A stretch of 64,000 bases of DNA, from the NCBI RefSeq assembly GCF_902859705.1, contig NZ_CADIJO010000002.1:310001-374000 (forward strand), in the 5' to 3' direction. Positions within the stretch are counted from its first letter, which is position 1, and each line of letters begins with the position of its first letter. Shown here piece after piece: positions 57,587 through 64,000 of this stretch. Made by a program: the position numbers and the translations under genes. The notes beneath the pieces are model-generated. The model saw only the letters and a list, made by a program, of their open reading frames with translations. It was not told where the DNA came from and did no database searches. The DNA is from Achromobacter deleyi (GTDB taxonomy: Bacteria > Pseudomonadota > Gammaproteobacteria > Burkholderiales > Burkholderiaceae_B).

Positions 57587-58786
57587 TCAGCGACCCATGA
57601 TGCGGGCGGCGGCCAGCGCCGATTGGCGTACGGCGGCATCCCCACGCTGGCGCAGATCCGCTTCATAGCGTTGCAAGGCCTGCCCCAGCGGCAGGCCTTG
57701 TCGCGTCTGCGCCAACAAGCTGGCCAGTAATTGCGCGTCGGCCAGGGCCGTGTTCGCGCCCAGTCCGCCTGCCGGGCTCATCGCGTGCACGGCGTCGCCC
57801 AGGAAGGTCAGGCCGGGTTGCGTCCAGTGGGGCAGGGCGGGGGCGCTGTAGACGGTTTTCAAGGCGATGCCAGCCGGTTTGCTGGCGGCCACCATGGCGG
57901 CCAGCGCGGGGTGAACCGGGGCCAGCAGGCGTTCGGCGGCGCGTTGCCAGCGTTGGCCCGTCTCGGCATCGTGCGGGGCCGCGTCGATGTCATGCCAGAC
58001 CGCGTCCGTGCCCAGCACGGCGGCCCGTTCGCCGATGACGGCCCAGTACTGGTAGGACGGTATGTCGCTGAGCGGGCCGGCGGCGGCGCATTGCCGCGCA
58101 AGCGGCGGCAGCGCCGGCAGCTGCATGGCGTCCAGCACCAGCGCGTAGCCTGGGCCGAACACCACGCCCGCACCGGCTTGCAAGTCCGCAGGCAGATCGT
58201 TGCGTGCCAGGCAGCCCGCAGGCGCCACGCCGAAGATCGTGACGGTGCCGGTGTCCTCAGGCTGGGCCTGCGGCAGATGCTGGCGCCGCAACACGGAATG
58301 CACGCCGTCGGCGGCCACGACGAGCGTGTCGGTCCGCACGGGCAGGCCATCCAGGTGCAATCCCGCCGCGTCCAGGCCGATCACCTTGCGGTCGAAATGT
58401 ACCCGCGGCCCCAGCCCCGACAACAGGATTTCCCGCAGCGTCTGCCGGTGCGCCGAGCGGTCGGGCACGGCATCGGCGCTGTCGTCCAGCTGCCAGGTGC
58501 CGGCCGCCCGTTGCGGCAGCGGCTGCAAGCGGGCGTCCAGCATCGCGCCGGGATGGTCATGGGCCGAGCAGCTTTGCTGGAACAGGGCGTTCAATTCGGG
58601 CGGCAGGCAGTGCGCCAGCGCCGCCTGGCCGGTGGCGTCGATGCGCAGGCGGTAGCCCTGCACGCGGCTGTCGGTGCGCGCATCGCGTTCGTAGACGTCG
58701 ACGTCGATGCCGGCGCGCGCCAGGCCCTGCGCCAGGCACAGGCCACCCAGGCCGGCGCCGATGATGGAAACATGGAGATTCTGCAT
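57587..58786 (-). CDS. FAD-dependent monooxygenase (PHBH-like)
   Basis: A 399-aa flavin hydroxylase: dinucleotide motif GAGLGG (10-15), 'LVVAADGVHSVLRRQ' DG motif and FAD motif 'LTFLGDAVHAMSPAGGLGA'. ATG 58786 is the start; the long frame beyond it is antisense to the AraC gene. It is divergent from that AraC gene across 90 bp containing a perfect 14-bp palindrome, so the pair is a regulated unit. An aromatic or macrocyclic substrate is typical of the family; none can be assigned. Confidence 0.86.
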   Translation of the reverse strand: MQNLHVSIIGAGLGGLCLAQGLARAGIDVDVYERDARTDSRVQGYRLRIDATGQAALAHCLPPELNALFQQSCSAHDHPGAMLDARLQPLPQRAAGTWQLDDSADAVPDRSAHRQTLREILLSGLGPRVHFDRKVIGLDAAGLHLDGLPVRTDTLVVAADGVHSVLRRQHLPQAQPEDTGTVTIFGVAPAGCLARNDLPADLQAGAGVVFGPGYALVLDAMQLPALPPLARQCAAAGPLSDIPSYQYWAVIGERAAVLGTDAVWHDIDAAPHDAETGQRWQRAAERLLAPVHPALAAMVAASKPAGIALKTVYSAPALPHWTQPGLTFLGDAVHAMSPAGGLGANTALADAQLLASLLAQTRQGLPLGQALQRYEADLRQRGDAAVRQSALAAARIMGR

Positions 58787-58826
58787 AATGCTCTCGAAGA
58801 AAACCGGATCGACCGGTACCCTTGCA

Positions 58827-58840
58827 GCTTGCGCGCAAGC
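58827..58840. promoter_or_regulatory. Perfect 14-bp palindrome between monooxygenase and AraC genes
   Basis: GCTTGCG/CGCAAGC is a perfect palindrome, 41 bp from the monooxygenase start and 37 bp from the AraC start. A nearby ACCGG/ACCGGT repeat lies just upstream. Likely regulator contact, although AraC proteins usually prefer direct repeats. Confidence 0.45.
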
Positions 58841-58876
58841 GGTCTTGCGCCGGTAATGCCGGTGCGCCAACAAACC

Positions 58877-59701
58877 ATGCAAACCCGACAGCCCGATTCC
58901 CCGCCCGGCCCCGACTACAGCGAACTGCTGGACGGCCCGGCGCTGTGCGTGTTTCACGGCGCGGATGCGCCGGGCAACGAATTCCGCCTGGGCTCGCGCG
59001 ACTACGACTGGCATGCGCACGCGCGCGGGCAGTTGTTCGGGGTGGACAGCGGTTCGATGCGGGTGCGCACCGAGGCGGGGGCATGGCTGCTGCCGCCGCA
59101 ACGGGCGGGCTGGATTCCGCCTGGCCAGCGGCACCAGGTCAGCGTGGCGGACGCGGCCGGCGGCTGGGTGGCGCTGGTGCATCCCGAGGCCGCCGTGCAT
59201 CTGCCCCCCGCGCCGTGCGTGCTGGGGGTGGGCAGCCTGCTGCGCGCCATGGTGCGGCGCGCGGGCGACTGGCCGGACAAGCTGTCGCTGGATGCGGCGC
59301 AGTCGCGGTTCGCGGCGGTGTTGCTGGACGAGATCGAAGCCGCGCCGCAAGAACCCCTGCACCTGCCGTGGCCGCGCGATCGGCGCCTGGCCCGCCTGGC
59401 GCAGGCCTTGGCCGACGACCCCGCCGACAATCGCTCGTTGGACGCGCTTGCCGTGCAAGCGGGCCTCGCGCCCCGCACGGCGCAGCGCCTGTTTGCCGAC
59501 GAAACCGGCTTGGGCTTTGCGCAATGGCGCCAGCAGTTGCGCTTGATCCATGCGCTGGAACGGCTCAGCGCCGGCCAACCGGTGGCGCAGGTGGCCGACG
59601 CGCTGGGTTACGCCACGCCCAGCAATTTCATCGCCATGTTCAAGCGCGCCTACGGCATGACGCCGGGCCGCTATCTGCAAGGGACGGCGGGCCAGGATTA
59701 G
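58877..59701 (+). CDS. AraC family transcriptional regulator with cupin domain
   Basis: A 274-aa regulator. The N-terminal cupin-like sensor ('YDWHAHARGQLFGVDSGSM', 'WLLPPQRAGWIPPGQRHQV') is typical of the AraC branch that senses small ligands. The C-terminal AraC HTH pair (about 175-270) contains 'SLDALAVQAGLAPRTAQRLF' and 'VAQVADALGYATPSNFIAMF'. An upstream in-frame ATG at 58856 is also possible. It probably controls the divergent monooxygenase. Confidence 0.86.
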   Translation: MQTRQPDSPPGPDYSELLDGPALCVFHGADAPGNEFRLGSRDYDWHAHARGQLFGVDSGSMRVRTEAGAWLLPPQRAGWIPPGQRHQVSVADAAGGWVALVHPEAAVHLPPAPCVLGVGSLLRAMVRRAGDWPDKLSLDAAQSRFAAVLLDEIEAAPQEPLHLPWPRDRRLARLAQALADDPADNRSLDALAVQAGLAPRTAQRLFADETGLGFAQWRQQLRLIHALERLSAGQPVAQVADALGYATPSNFIAMFKRAYGMTPGRYLQGTAGQD

Positions 59702-59723
59702 CCCGGCCGGGTTGAGGCAGGCC

Positions 59724-60176
59724 TTATTCGTATTGATAGGCCAGCACGTCGTCGCCGGCCTCGTCCCGTTCGCCGGTGGCGACCCAGCCTAGATGCCGGT
59801 AAAAGCCGTAGGAACGCACGTGGGGATCTGCCGCGCAGCTCAGGAACAGCCGCGTGTGGCCCGCCTGCCGCAACATCGCCATGACCTGCGCGAGCAGGGC
59901 GCGGCCGATGCCCAGGCCTTCGTACGCCGGCAGCAGGGCCAGCACCATGATTTCACCGCTGTCGCGGTCGCCGAAGCAGTAGCCGGCCAGCACGCCGTCG
60001 GCCAGCGCCACCACGCCGGGCAGCGCGCCGTCGCGAATACCGGTGGACCAGCTTTCCTGCGTGACGCCGACGGCGCGCAGGTCATCGGCCGAGAAGGCGT
60101 TTTCACGGGTGCGGCCGCGCAGGTCGATGCAGGCGGCGGCGTCTTCGGGCCGGGCGGGGCGGTAGACGAGGTTCAT
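59724..60176 (-). CDS. GNAT family N-acetyltransferase
   Basis: A 150-aa acetyltransferase with the acetyl-CoA loop 'LLPAYEGLGIGRALLAQVM' and the C-terminal 'RSYGFYRHLGWVATGERDEA'. Acceptor unknown. It is downstream of tarD on the same strand but separated by a terminator-like hairpin, so it is probably independent. Confidence 0.86.
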   Translation of the reverse strand: MNLVYRPARPEDAAACIDLRGRTRENAFSADDLRAVGVTQESWSTGIRDGALPGVVALADGVLAGYCFGDRDSGEIMVLALLPAYEGLGIGRALLAQVMAMLRQAGHTRLFLSCAADPHVRSYGFYRHLGWVATGERDEAGDDVLAYQYE

Positions 60177-60184
60177 GGCTAGGC

Positions 60185-60219
60185 AAAAAAAGGAACAAGC
60201 CGAAGGATACCCGGGCTTG
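60185..60219 (-). terminator. Terminator downstream of tarD
   Basis: On the bottom strand CAAGCC/GGCTTG (60214-60219 with 60196-60201) forms a 6-bp stem with a 12-nt loop that can fold further, followed after five bases by seven T residues (complement of 60185-60191). It lies just before the GNAT start codon. Confidence 0.55.
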
Positions 60220-60272
60220 CCTGTGGCGGCCGCCGCTCCGCCACGTCTTGCGGCCCTCCCAACAGCAGGCCC

Positions 60273-61439
60273 TTATTCCGCCAGCTTGTGCATTTCGGCG
60301 ATCAGGTCCGACTTGCCCTCGAAGCCGATGCCGGGCAATTCCGGAAGCGTGACGTAGCCGTTGTCGACCCGCACGCCATCGGGAAAGCCGCCATACGGTT
60401 GAAACAGGTCGGGGTAGGATTCGTTGCCGCCCAGCCCCAGGCCGGCCGCGATGTTCAGCGACATCTGGTGGCCGCCATGCGGAATGCAGCGGCTGGCCGA
60501 CCAGCCATGCTGGCGCAGCATGTCCAGCGTGCGCAGGTATTCCACCAGGCCGTAGCTGAGCGCGCAGTCGAATTGCAGCCAGTCGCGGTCGGGGCGCATG
60601 CCGCCGTAGCGGATCAGGTTGCGCGCGTCCTGCATCGAGAAGAGGTTTTCGCCCGTGGCCATCGGCTTGTCGTAGTAGTTGCGCAAGGTGGCCTGCAGTT
60701 CGAAGTCCAGCGGGTCGCCGGCTTCCTCGTACCAGAAGAGGTCGTACTGCGACAGCGCCTTGGCGTACTGGATGGCGGTGTCCAGGTCGAAGCGGCCATT
60801 GGCATCGACCGCCAGCTTGCGGCCGTCGCCCAGCACGCTCAGGATCGAATCGATGCGGCGCAGGTCTTCGTCCAGCGAGGCGCCGCCGATCTTCTTTTTC
60901 ACCACCGTGTAGCCGCGGTCGACGTAGCTGCGCATTTCGTCCTTGAGCTTGGCGTGGTCCTGTCCCGGGTAGTAGTACCCCCCGGCCGCATAGACGAACA
61001 CGCGGCGGTCGGGTTGGCCGTTGCCATAGCGTTCGGCCAGCAGCTGGAACAGGGGCTTGCCTTCGATCTTGGCCACCGCATCCCACACCGCCATGTCCAG
61101 CGTGCCGATGGCCACCGAGCGTTCGCCGTGGCCGCCGGGCTTTTCGTTGGTGTACATCGTGTTCCAGATGCGGTGCGGGTCCAGGTTGTCGCCCGCGTCG
61201 TTCAACAGGCTGGCGGGGTCCGCTTCCAGCAGGCGGGGAATGAAGCGTTCGCGCATCAGCATGCCCTGGCCATAGCGGCCATTGGAATTGAAGCCGTAGC
61301 CGATCACGCGCTTGCCGTTGCGCACCACGTCGGTCACCACCGCCACCAGGCTAAGCGTCATCTTGCTGAAGTCGATGTAGGCGTTGCGGATGGGCGAACT
61401 GATGGGAACGGTCTTTTCGCGGATCTCGATGATTTTCAT
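60273..61439 (-). CDS. tarD: D(-)-tartrate dehydratase, enolase superfamily
   Basis: A 388-aa enolase-superfamily enzyme that dehydrates D-tartrate to oxaloacetate using Mg2+. The catalytic set can be read: KKK at 181-183 (Lys183 the base), metal ligands Asp212, Glu238/239 and Glu264, and His321 in 'CIPHGGHQMSLNIAAG'. These are offset by one from the Lys184/His322 of the characterised Bradyrhizobium TarD, and long stretches such as 'SSPIRNAYIDFSKM', 'GFNSNGRYGQG' and 'GGMRPDRDWLQFDCALSYGL' follow that enzyme closely. Divergent from a LysR gene with a T-N11-A dyad between. No dedicated transporter is adjacent. Confidence 0.93.
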   Translation of the reverse strand: MKIIEIREKTVPISSPIRNAYIDFSKMTLSLVAVVTDVVRNGKRVIGYGFNSNGRYGQGMLMRERFIPRLLEADPASLLNDAGDNLDPHRIWNTMYTNEKPGGHGERSVAIGTLDMAVWDAVAKIEGKPLFQLLAERYGNGQPDRRVFVYAAGGYYYPGQDHAKLKDEMRSYVDRGYTVVKKKIGGASLDEDLRRIDSILSVLGDGRKLAVDANGRFDLDTAIQYAKALSQYDLFWYEEAGDPLDFELQATLRNYYDKPMATGENLFSMQDARNLIRYGGMRPDRDWLQFDCALSYGLVEYLRTLDMLRQHGWSASRCIPHGGHQMSLNIAAGLGLGGNESYPDLFQPYGGFPDGVRVDNGYVTLPELPGIGFEGKSDLIAEMHKLAE

Positions 61440-61521
61440 GCTGTCTCCTGGGCCGGGCGGCGGATGGGAAAACCGTAGATTATTCGCGTCGACTCGCCTT
61501 ATGATTCGCTGGAAATCACAT

Positions 61522-61546
61522 CTTTATTAACTTTAAGTGAATAAAG
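61522..61546. promoter_or_regulatory. LysR-type T-N11-A operator between tarD and its regulator
   Basis: CTTTATT (61522-61528) and AATAAAG (61540-61546) are perfect 7-bp arms with exactly 11 bp between the inner T and A, the canonical LysR motif. It lies 48 bp upstream of the lysR start and 83 bp from tarD. Confidence 0.75.
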
Positions 61547-61593
61547 CCGCGCCCGGCATCGGCTGCGGCCGCGCCTTCGGGCAAGGGCTTTCC

Positions 61594-62484
61594 ATGAACC
61601 ACGACCTGGCGTCTTCGCTGGAATTCTTCGTGCTGCTGGCCCGCCACGGCAATCTGTCGGCGGTGGCGCGCATGCTCGATCTGACCCCGCCCGCCGCCAC
61701 CAAGCGCCTGGCCCAGCTCGAAGCGCGGCTGGGCGTGCGGCTGGTGAACCGCACCACGCGCAGCATCAGCCTCACGCCTGAAGGCGAAACGTATCTGCAC
61801 TACGCCACGCGCATCCTGGCCGATGTGCGCGAGATGGAAGACGTGGTGTCGTCCAGCCGCTCGGTGCCCAAGGGCCTGCTGCGCATCAATGCCACGCTGG
61901 GCTTTGGCCGCACCGCCATCGCACCCATCGTGTCCGAGTTTGCCGCGCGCCATCCGCAGGTCGAGGTGCAGCTGGACGTCACCGACCGCCCCATTGATCT
62001 GGTCGAAAGCGGGGTGGACCTGGGCATCCGTTTCGGGGCCTTGCCCGACCAGCGCCTGGTGGCCCGGCGCGTCCTGTCGAACCGGCGCTTCCTGTGCGCG
62101 GCGCCGCGCTACCTGGCGCAGCATGGCGAACCCGCCAGCCTGAAAGACCTGGAACGGCACCAGTGCATCATCCACCGCCAGAACGAGGATGCCTATGGCG
62201 TGTGGCGCTTCACGCATGACGGGCGCGCCGACACCGTGAAGGTGCACGGCGCGCTGTCCAGCAACGACGGCGACATCGTGCTGAACTGGGCGCTGGACGG
62301 CCACGGCATTTTGATCCGCTCGGAATGGGACCTGGCCAAGTACCTGGAAAGCGGCCGGCTGCGCGTGGTGTTGCCTGATTTCATCCTGCCGTCGGCGGAC
62401 CTGTTCGTGTACTACCCCAGCAAGCGCAACCTGTCGGCGCGCACGCGCGCGTTCATCGATTTCCTGATGGCGCGGTTCGCCTGA
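61594..62484 (+). CDS. LysR family regulator, probable activator of tarD
   Basis: A 296-aa LysR protein: HTH 'NLSAVARMLDLTPPAATKRL' and an effector domain of the DsdC/GcvA-like branch ('GLLRINATLGFGRTAIAPIV', 'VESGVDLGIRFGALPDQRLV'). ATG 61594 is chosen; the frame upstream overlaps the operator. Divergent arrangement and the T-N11-A box make tarD the likely target, with D-tartrate or a related acid as inducer (inferred). Confidence 0.9.
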   Translation: MNHDLASSLEFFVLLARHGNLSAVARMLDLTPPAATKRLAQLEARLGVRLVNRTTRSISLTPEGETYLHYATRILADVREMEDVVSSSRSVPKGLLRINATLGFGRTAIAPIVSEFAARHPQVEVQLDVTDRPIDLVESGVDLGIRFGALPDQRLVARRVLSNRRFLCAAPRYLAQHGEPASLKDLERHQCIIHRQNEDAYGVWRFTHDGRADTVKVHGALSSNDGDIVLNWALDGHGILIRSEWDLAKYLESGRLRVVLPDFILPSADLFVYYPSKRNLSARTRAFIDFLMARFA

Positions 62485-62552
62485 TTGCGGTCGCGCGCCG
62501 TTTGCATTATTTTGGCCGGCTATCGCTCCGTTGGCGCCTGCCAGGAACCGCC

Positions 62553-63437
62553 ATGCCCAGATCCAACCATGATGATTGCCTGAAGGAATACGCCCAGGCG
62601 TCGCCCGAGCCGGTGCAATGGGATGCCGATGGCAGCGCCTTGTGCCGCCCCGCGGGCTGGCCGGTACATGCGGCTTATGTGGAACGCAGCGACAGCATGT
62701 TGTTCTTCAGCGCTCTGGGGCGCGCGCCCTCGAGGCCGCCGACACATTTCTGGCGCACGCTGCTGACCCTGGGCTATCCCTGCCCGGAATGGATTCCGGC
62801 GGTGTCCCACGAACCGGCGACCGACCAATGGGTGTTGAGCCTGCGCTTGCCGGCTCACCGTTACGAGGCGGCGCGCTATGCGCAATGGCTGGCGCACTTC
62901 GGCGCCATCGCTGCGGACGGCGCCGCGGCGTTGCAGGCGCCTGAAGCGCCGCCTTGGCGACCGGGCGTCGCGGCCACGGCGACGCCGCGGCCCGATGTAG
63001 ACCTGACGCCGTACCAGCAGGCCATCGACGCCCTGGCCGACCGCCATGGCGCCGAGCGGCTGCATGAATGGGCGCCGCAACGCCTGCTGTTGCGGCTGGA
63101 CGACCTGGATATCCAGCTGCGGCATGGCGCCTGGACGGACACGCTCATGGCCATCTGCCGGATCGGCGGCGACGTGGCCGCGTTTGACCGTATCGGCGGG
63201 GATCTGGCCACCGTCAATGCGCGCATGCCGACGAGCGGCCCGCATTTCTCCATCGAAGCGCTCAGCGGCGAACTGATCCTGGCTGGAACTTTCGACCTGA
63301 ACCGGTTACTCAGCAGGGATTGGCTCGACTACCTGGACGGGTTCCATCGCCACGCATTGCGGGCCAGGGACGCGCTTTCACAATCCGCCGAACCTGCCGA
63401 TCGCGCTTTGCCCCCGGGGTCTTTCCTTTTCGTCTGA
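62553..63437 (+). CDS. Protein of unknown function with two CesT-like (type III chaperone-like) halves
   Basis: A 294-aa acidic cytoplasmic protein without signal peptide. It seems to be two tandem domains. Residues about 60-130 ('FWRTLLTLGYPCPEWIPAVS' then 'WVLSLRLPAHRYEAARYAQW') and about 180-275 ('LATVNARMPTSGPHFSIEAL' then 'GELILAGTFDLNRLLSRDWL') both follow the short-segment, strand, 'xLxG/Lxx' and terminal-helix order of CesT-type secretion chaperones. Individual matches are weak and no standard family name is certain. A Gly-rich gene starts 51 bp downstream and runs off the window, as chaperone-partner pairs often do. This is an inference; a cytoplasmic DUF protein is the alternative. 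Confidence 0.5.
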   Translation: MPRSNHDDCLKEYAQASPEPVQWDADGSALCRPAGWPVHAAYVERSDSMLFFSALGRAPSRPPTHFWRTLLTLGYPCPEWIPAVSHEPATDQWVLSLRLPAHRYEAARYAQWLAHFGAIAADGAAALQAPEAPPWRPGVAATATPRPDVDLTPYQQAIDALADRHGAERLHEWAPQRLLLRLDDLDIQLRHGAWTDTLMAICRIGGDVAAFDRIGGDLATVNARMPTSGPHFSIEALSGELILAGTFDLNRLLSRDWLDYLDGFHRHALRARDALSQSAEPADRALPPGSFLFV

Positions 63438-63488
63438 CCTCGGGCCAACCGCCCGGAACCGGCATCCGGGACTGCTTCGAGGTGCGGC

Positions 63489-64000
63489 ATGACGATCAAT
63501 CTGGGCAACTTCCAAACGGCGGGCAGCGGCGGTAGCGGCGTTTTCGTGCTGGACGGCAATGGCGGCGTGGCGCTGCGGCCGGGCGACCAGGCGAGCACCC
63601 TGACCGAGCAGGACAACCGCAATCTCAAGAACGCTTTTCTGGCGGCCGTCATGGCCGAGTATGACGGCCTGGCCGCGATGGACGCATGGCGAGCCCTGGA
63701 CTCGCTGGCCACGCCACTGACCACCGAAACCTATGCGCAGGTCCGGCTGGCCTTGACCGATGCCCATCGGCTGCTGCTCGACGGGGACGCCGTACGCGGT
63801 CAGATCCGCACCGAATTGGAACGGCGCGCAGACCTGCCCGCGCCGCTTGAACAATTGGCGGAGCAGGTGCGCGGCGCCGTGGACGCGCTGGCGTTGCCGC
63901 CCTCGGCATTCACGCTGGCGCGTGCGGTCGATCGGGTGGTGGCTTTGCGCTCGCAGCCCACCGTGGGTGAGGTCGAGCGGTTGCCGCGGCAGGTGGAACT
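63489..64000 (+). CDS. Unidentified protein, N-terminal part (cut by window edge)
   Basis: An uninterrupted frame from ATG 63489 (GAGG six bases upstream) runs to the right edge for 170 codons without a stop. The predicted N-terminus 'MTINLGNFQTAGSGGSGVFV' is small-residue-rich and not a Sec signal. After that come helical, Leu/Ala-rich heptad-like segments ('NLKNAFLAAVMAEYDGLAAM', 'LEQLAEQVRGAVDALAL'). Codon usage matches neighbours. It lies 51 bp after the chaperone-like gene and is probably cotranscribed. It could be a secreted partner of that protein; no homology is recognised, and the end of the gene is outside the window. Confidence 0.65.
   Translation, partial: MTINLGNFQTAGSGGSGVFVLDGNGGVALRPGDQASTLTEQDNRNLKNAFLAAVMAEYDGLAAMDAWRALDSLATPLTTETYAQVRLALTDAHRLLLDGDAVRGQIRTELERRADLPAPLEQLAEQVRGAVDALALPPSAFTLARAVDRVVALRSQPTVGEVERLPRQVE

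Noticed and set aside
1-64000. tRNA, rRNA, insertion sequence, integrase or attachment-site duplication
   Set aside because: None could be recognised by reading either strand; composition is even apart from short AT-rich regulatory gaps.

Overview
The window is high-GC DNA with gene content typical of an Alcaligenaceae betaproteobacterium (Achromobacter/Bordetella type). The assignment is an inference from gene style: two Bug/TctC-type receptors, a TctBA pair, a Liv-type ABC operon, many one-regulator-one-operon pairs, and very long antisense open frames caused by GC-rich third codon positions. No rRNA, tRNA, CRISPR array, transposase or prophage gene was recognised. Both ends cut genes.

Layout. 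1-3.3 kb: iron uptake (partial siderophore-binding protein, TonB-dependent receptor). 3.3-4.8 kb: Ni/Co sensor dmeR and exporter dmeF behind a G/C-tract operator. 4.8-9.4 kb: two overlapping secreted unknowns and a glycine-rich autotransporter. 9.4-13.1 kb: catabolic operon (sugar isomerase-like TIM barrel plus two alpha/beta hydrolases) divergent from a TetR gene. 13.1-13.6 kb: non-coding stretch with a 32-bp perfect inverted repeat enclosing further hairpins. 13.6-15.7 kb: PRC-barrel protein, MarR and a Tet(X)-like monooxygenase. 15.7-21.4 kb: secreted unknown, LysR, argininosuccinate-lyase-like enzyme with a Bug receptor, TetR. 21.3-28.6 kb: one leftward operon of luciferase-type monooxygenase, AhpD-like protein, Tat-exported binding protein, LivGFHM and probably a 2OG-Fe(II)-oxygenase-like protein, with a terminator-like hairpin in its leader. 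28.8-40.5 kb: glycosyltransferase, TauE/MocR pair, aldolase, LysR/D-hydroxyacid dehydrogenase pair, MFS/ArsR-rhodanese pair, beta-hydroxyacid dehydrogenase, GNAT and hydrolase. 40.5-47.9 kb: BisC-type molybdoenzyme, DHDPS-family lyase with Bug receptor, divergent GlxA-type regulator and DJ-1 protein, DUF1993. 48.2-54.7 kb: MdtG-like MFS, ArsR-SRPBCC-ClpP cluster, GAF-GGDEF protein, chemoreceptor, CHRD protein. 55-57 kb: tctBA. 57-62.5 kb: LprI-like protein, FAD monooxygenase/AraC pair, GNAT, D-tartrate dehydratase with LysR. 62.5-64 kb: a protein with two type-III-chaperone-like halves followed by a gene cut by the right edge.

Functionally this is an accessory-metabolism region: many small transport-plus-enzyme modules for organic acids and xenobiotic-like compounds, most beside their own regulator and with a visible dyad in the intergenic space. 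The least explained items are the structured repeat at 13.25-13.41 kb, the leader hairpin of the monooxygenase/ABC operon, the ArsR-SRPBCC-ClpP cluster and the chaperone-like gene with its truncated partner at the right edge.
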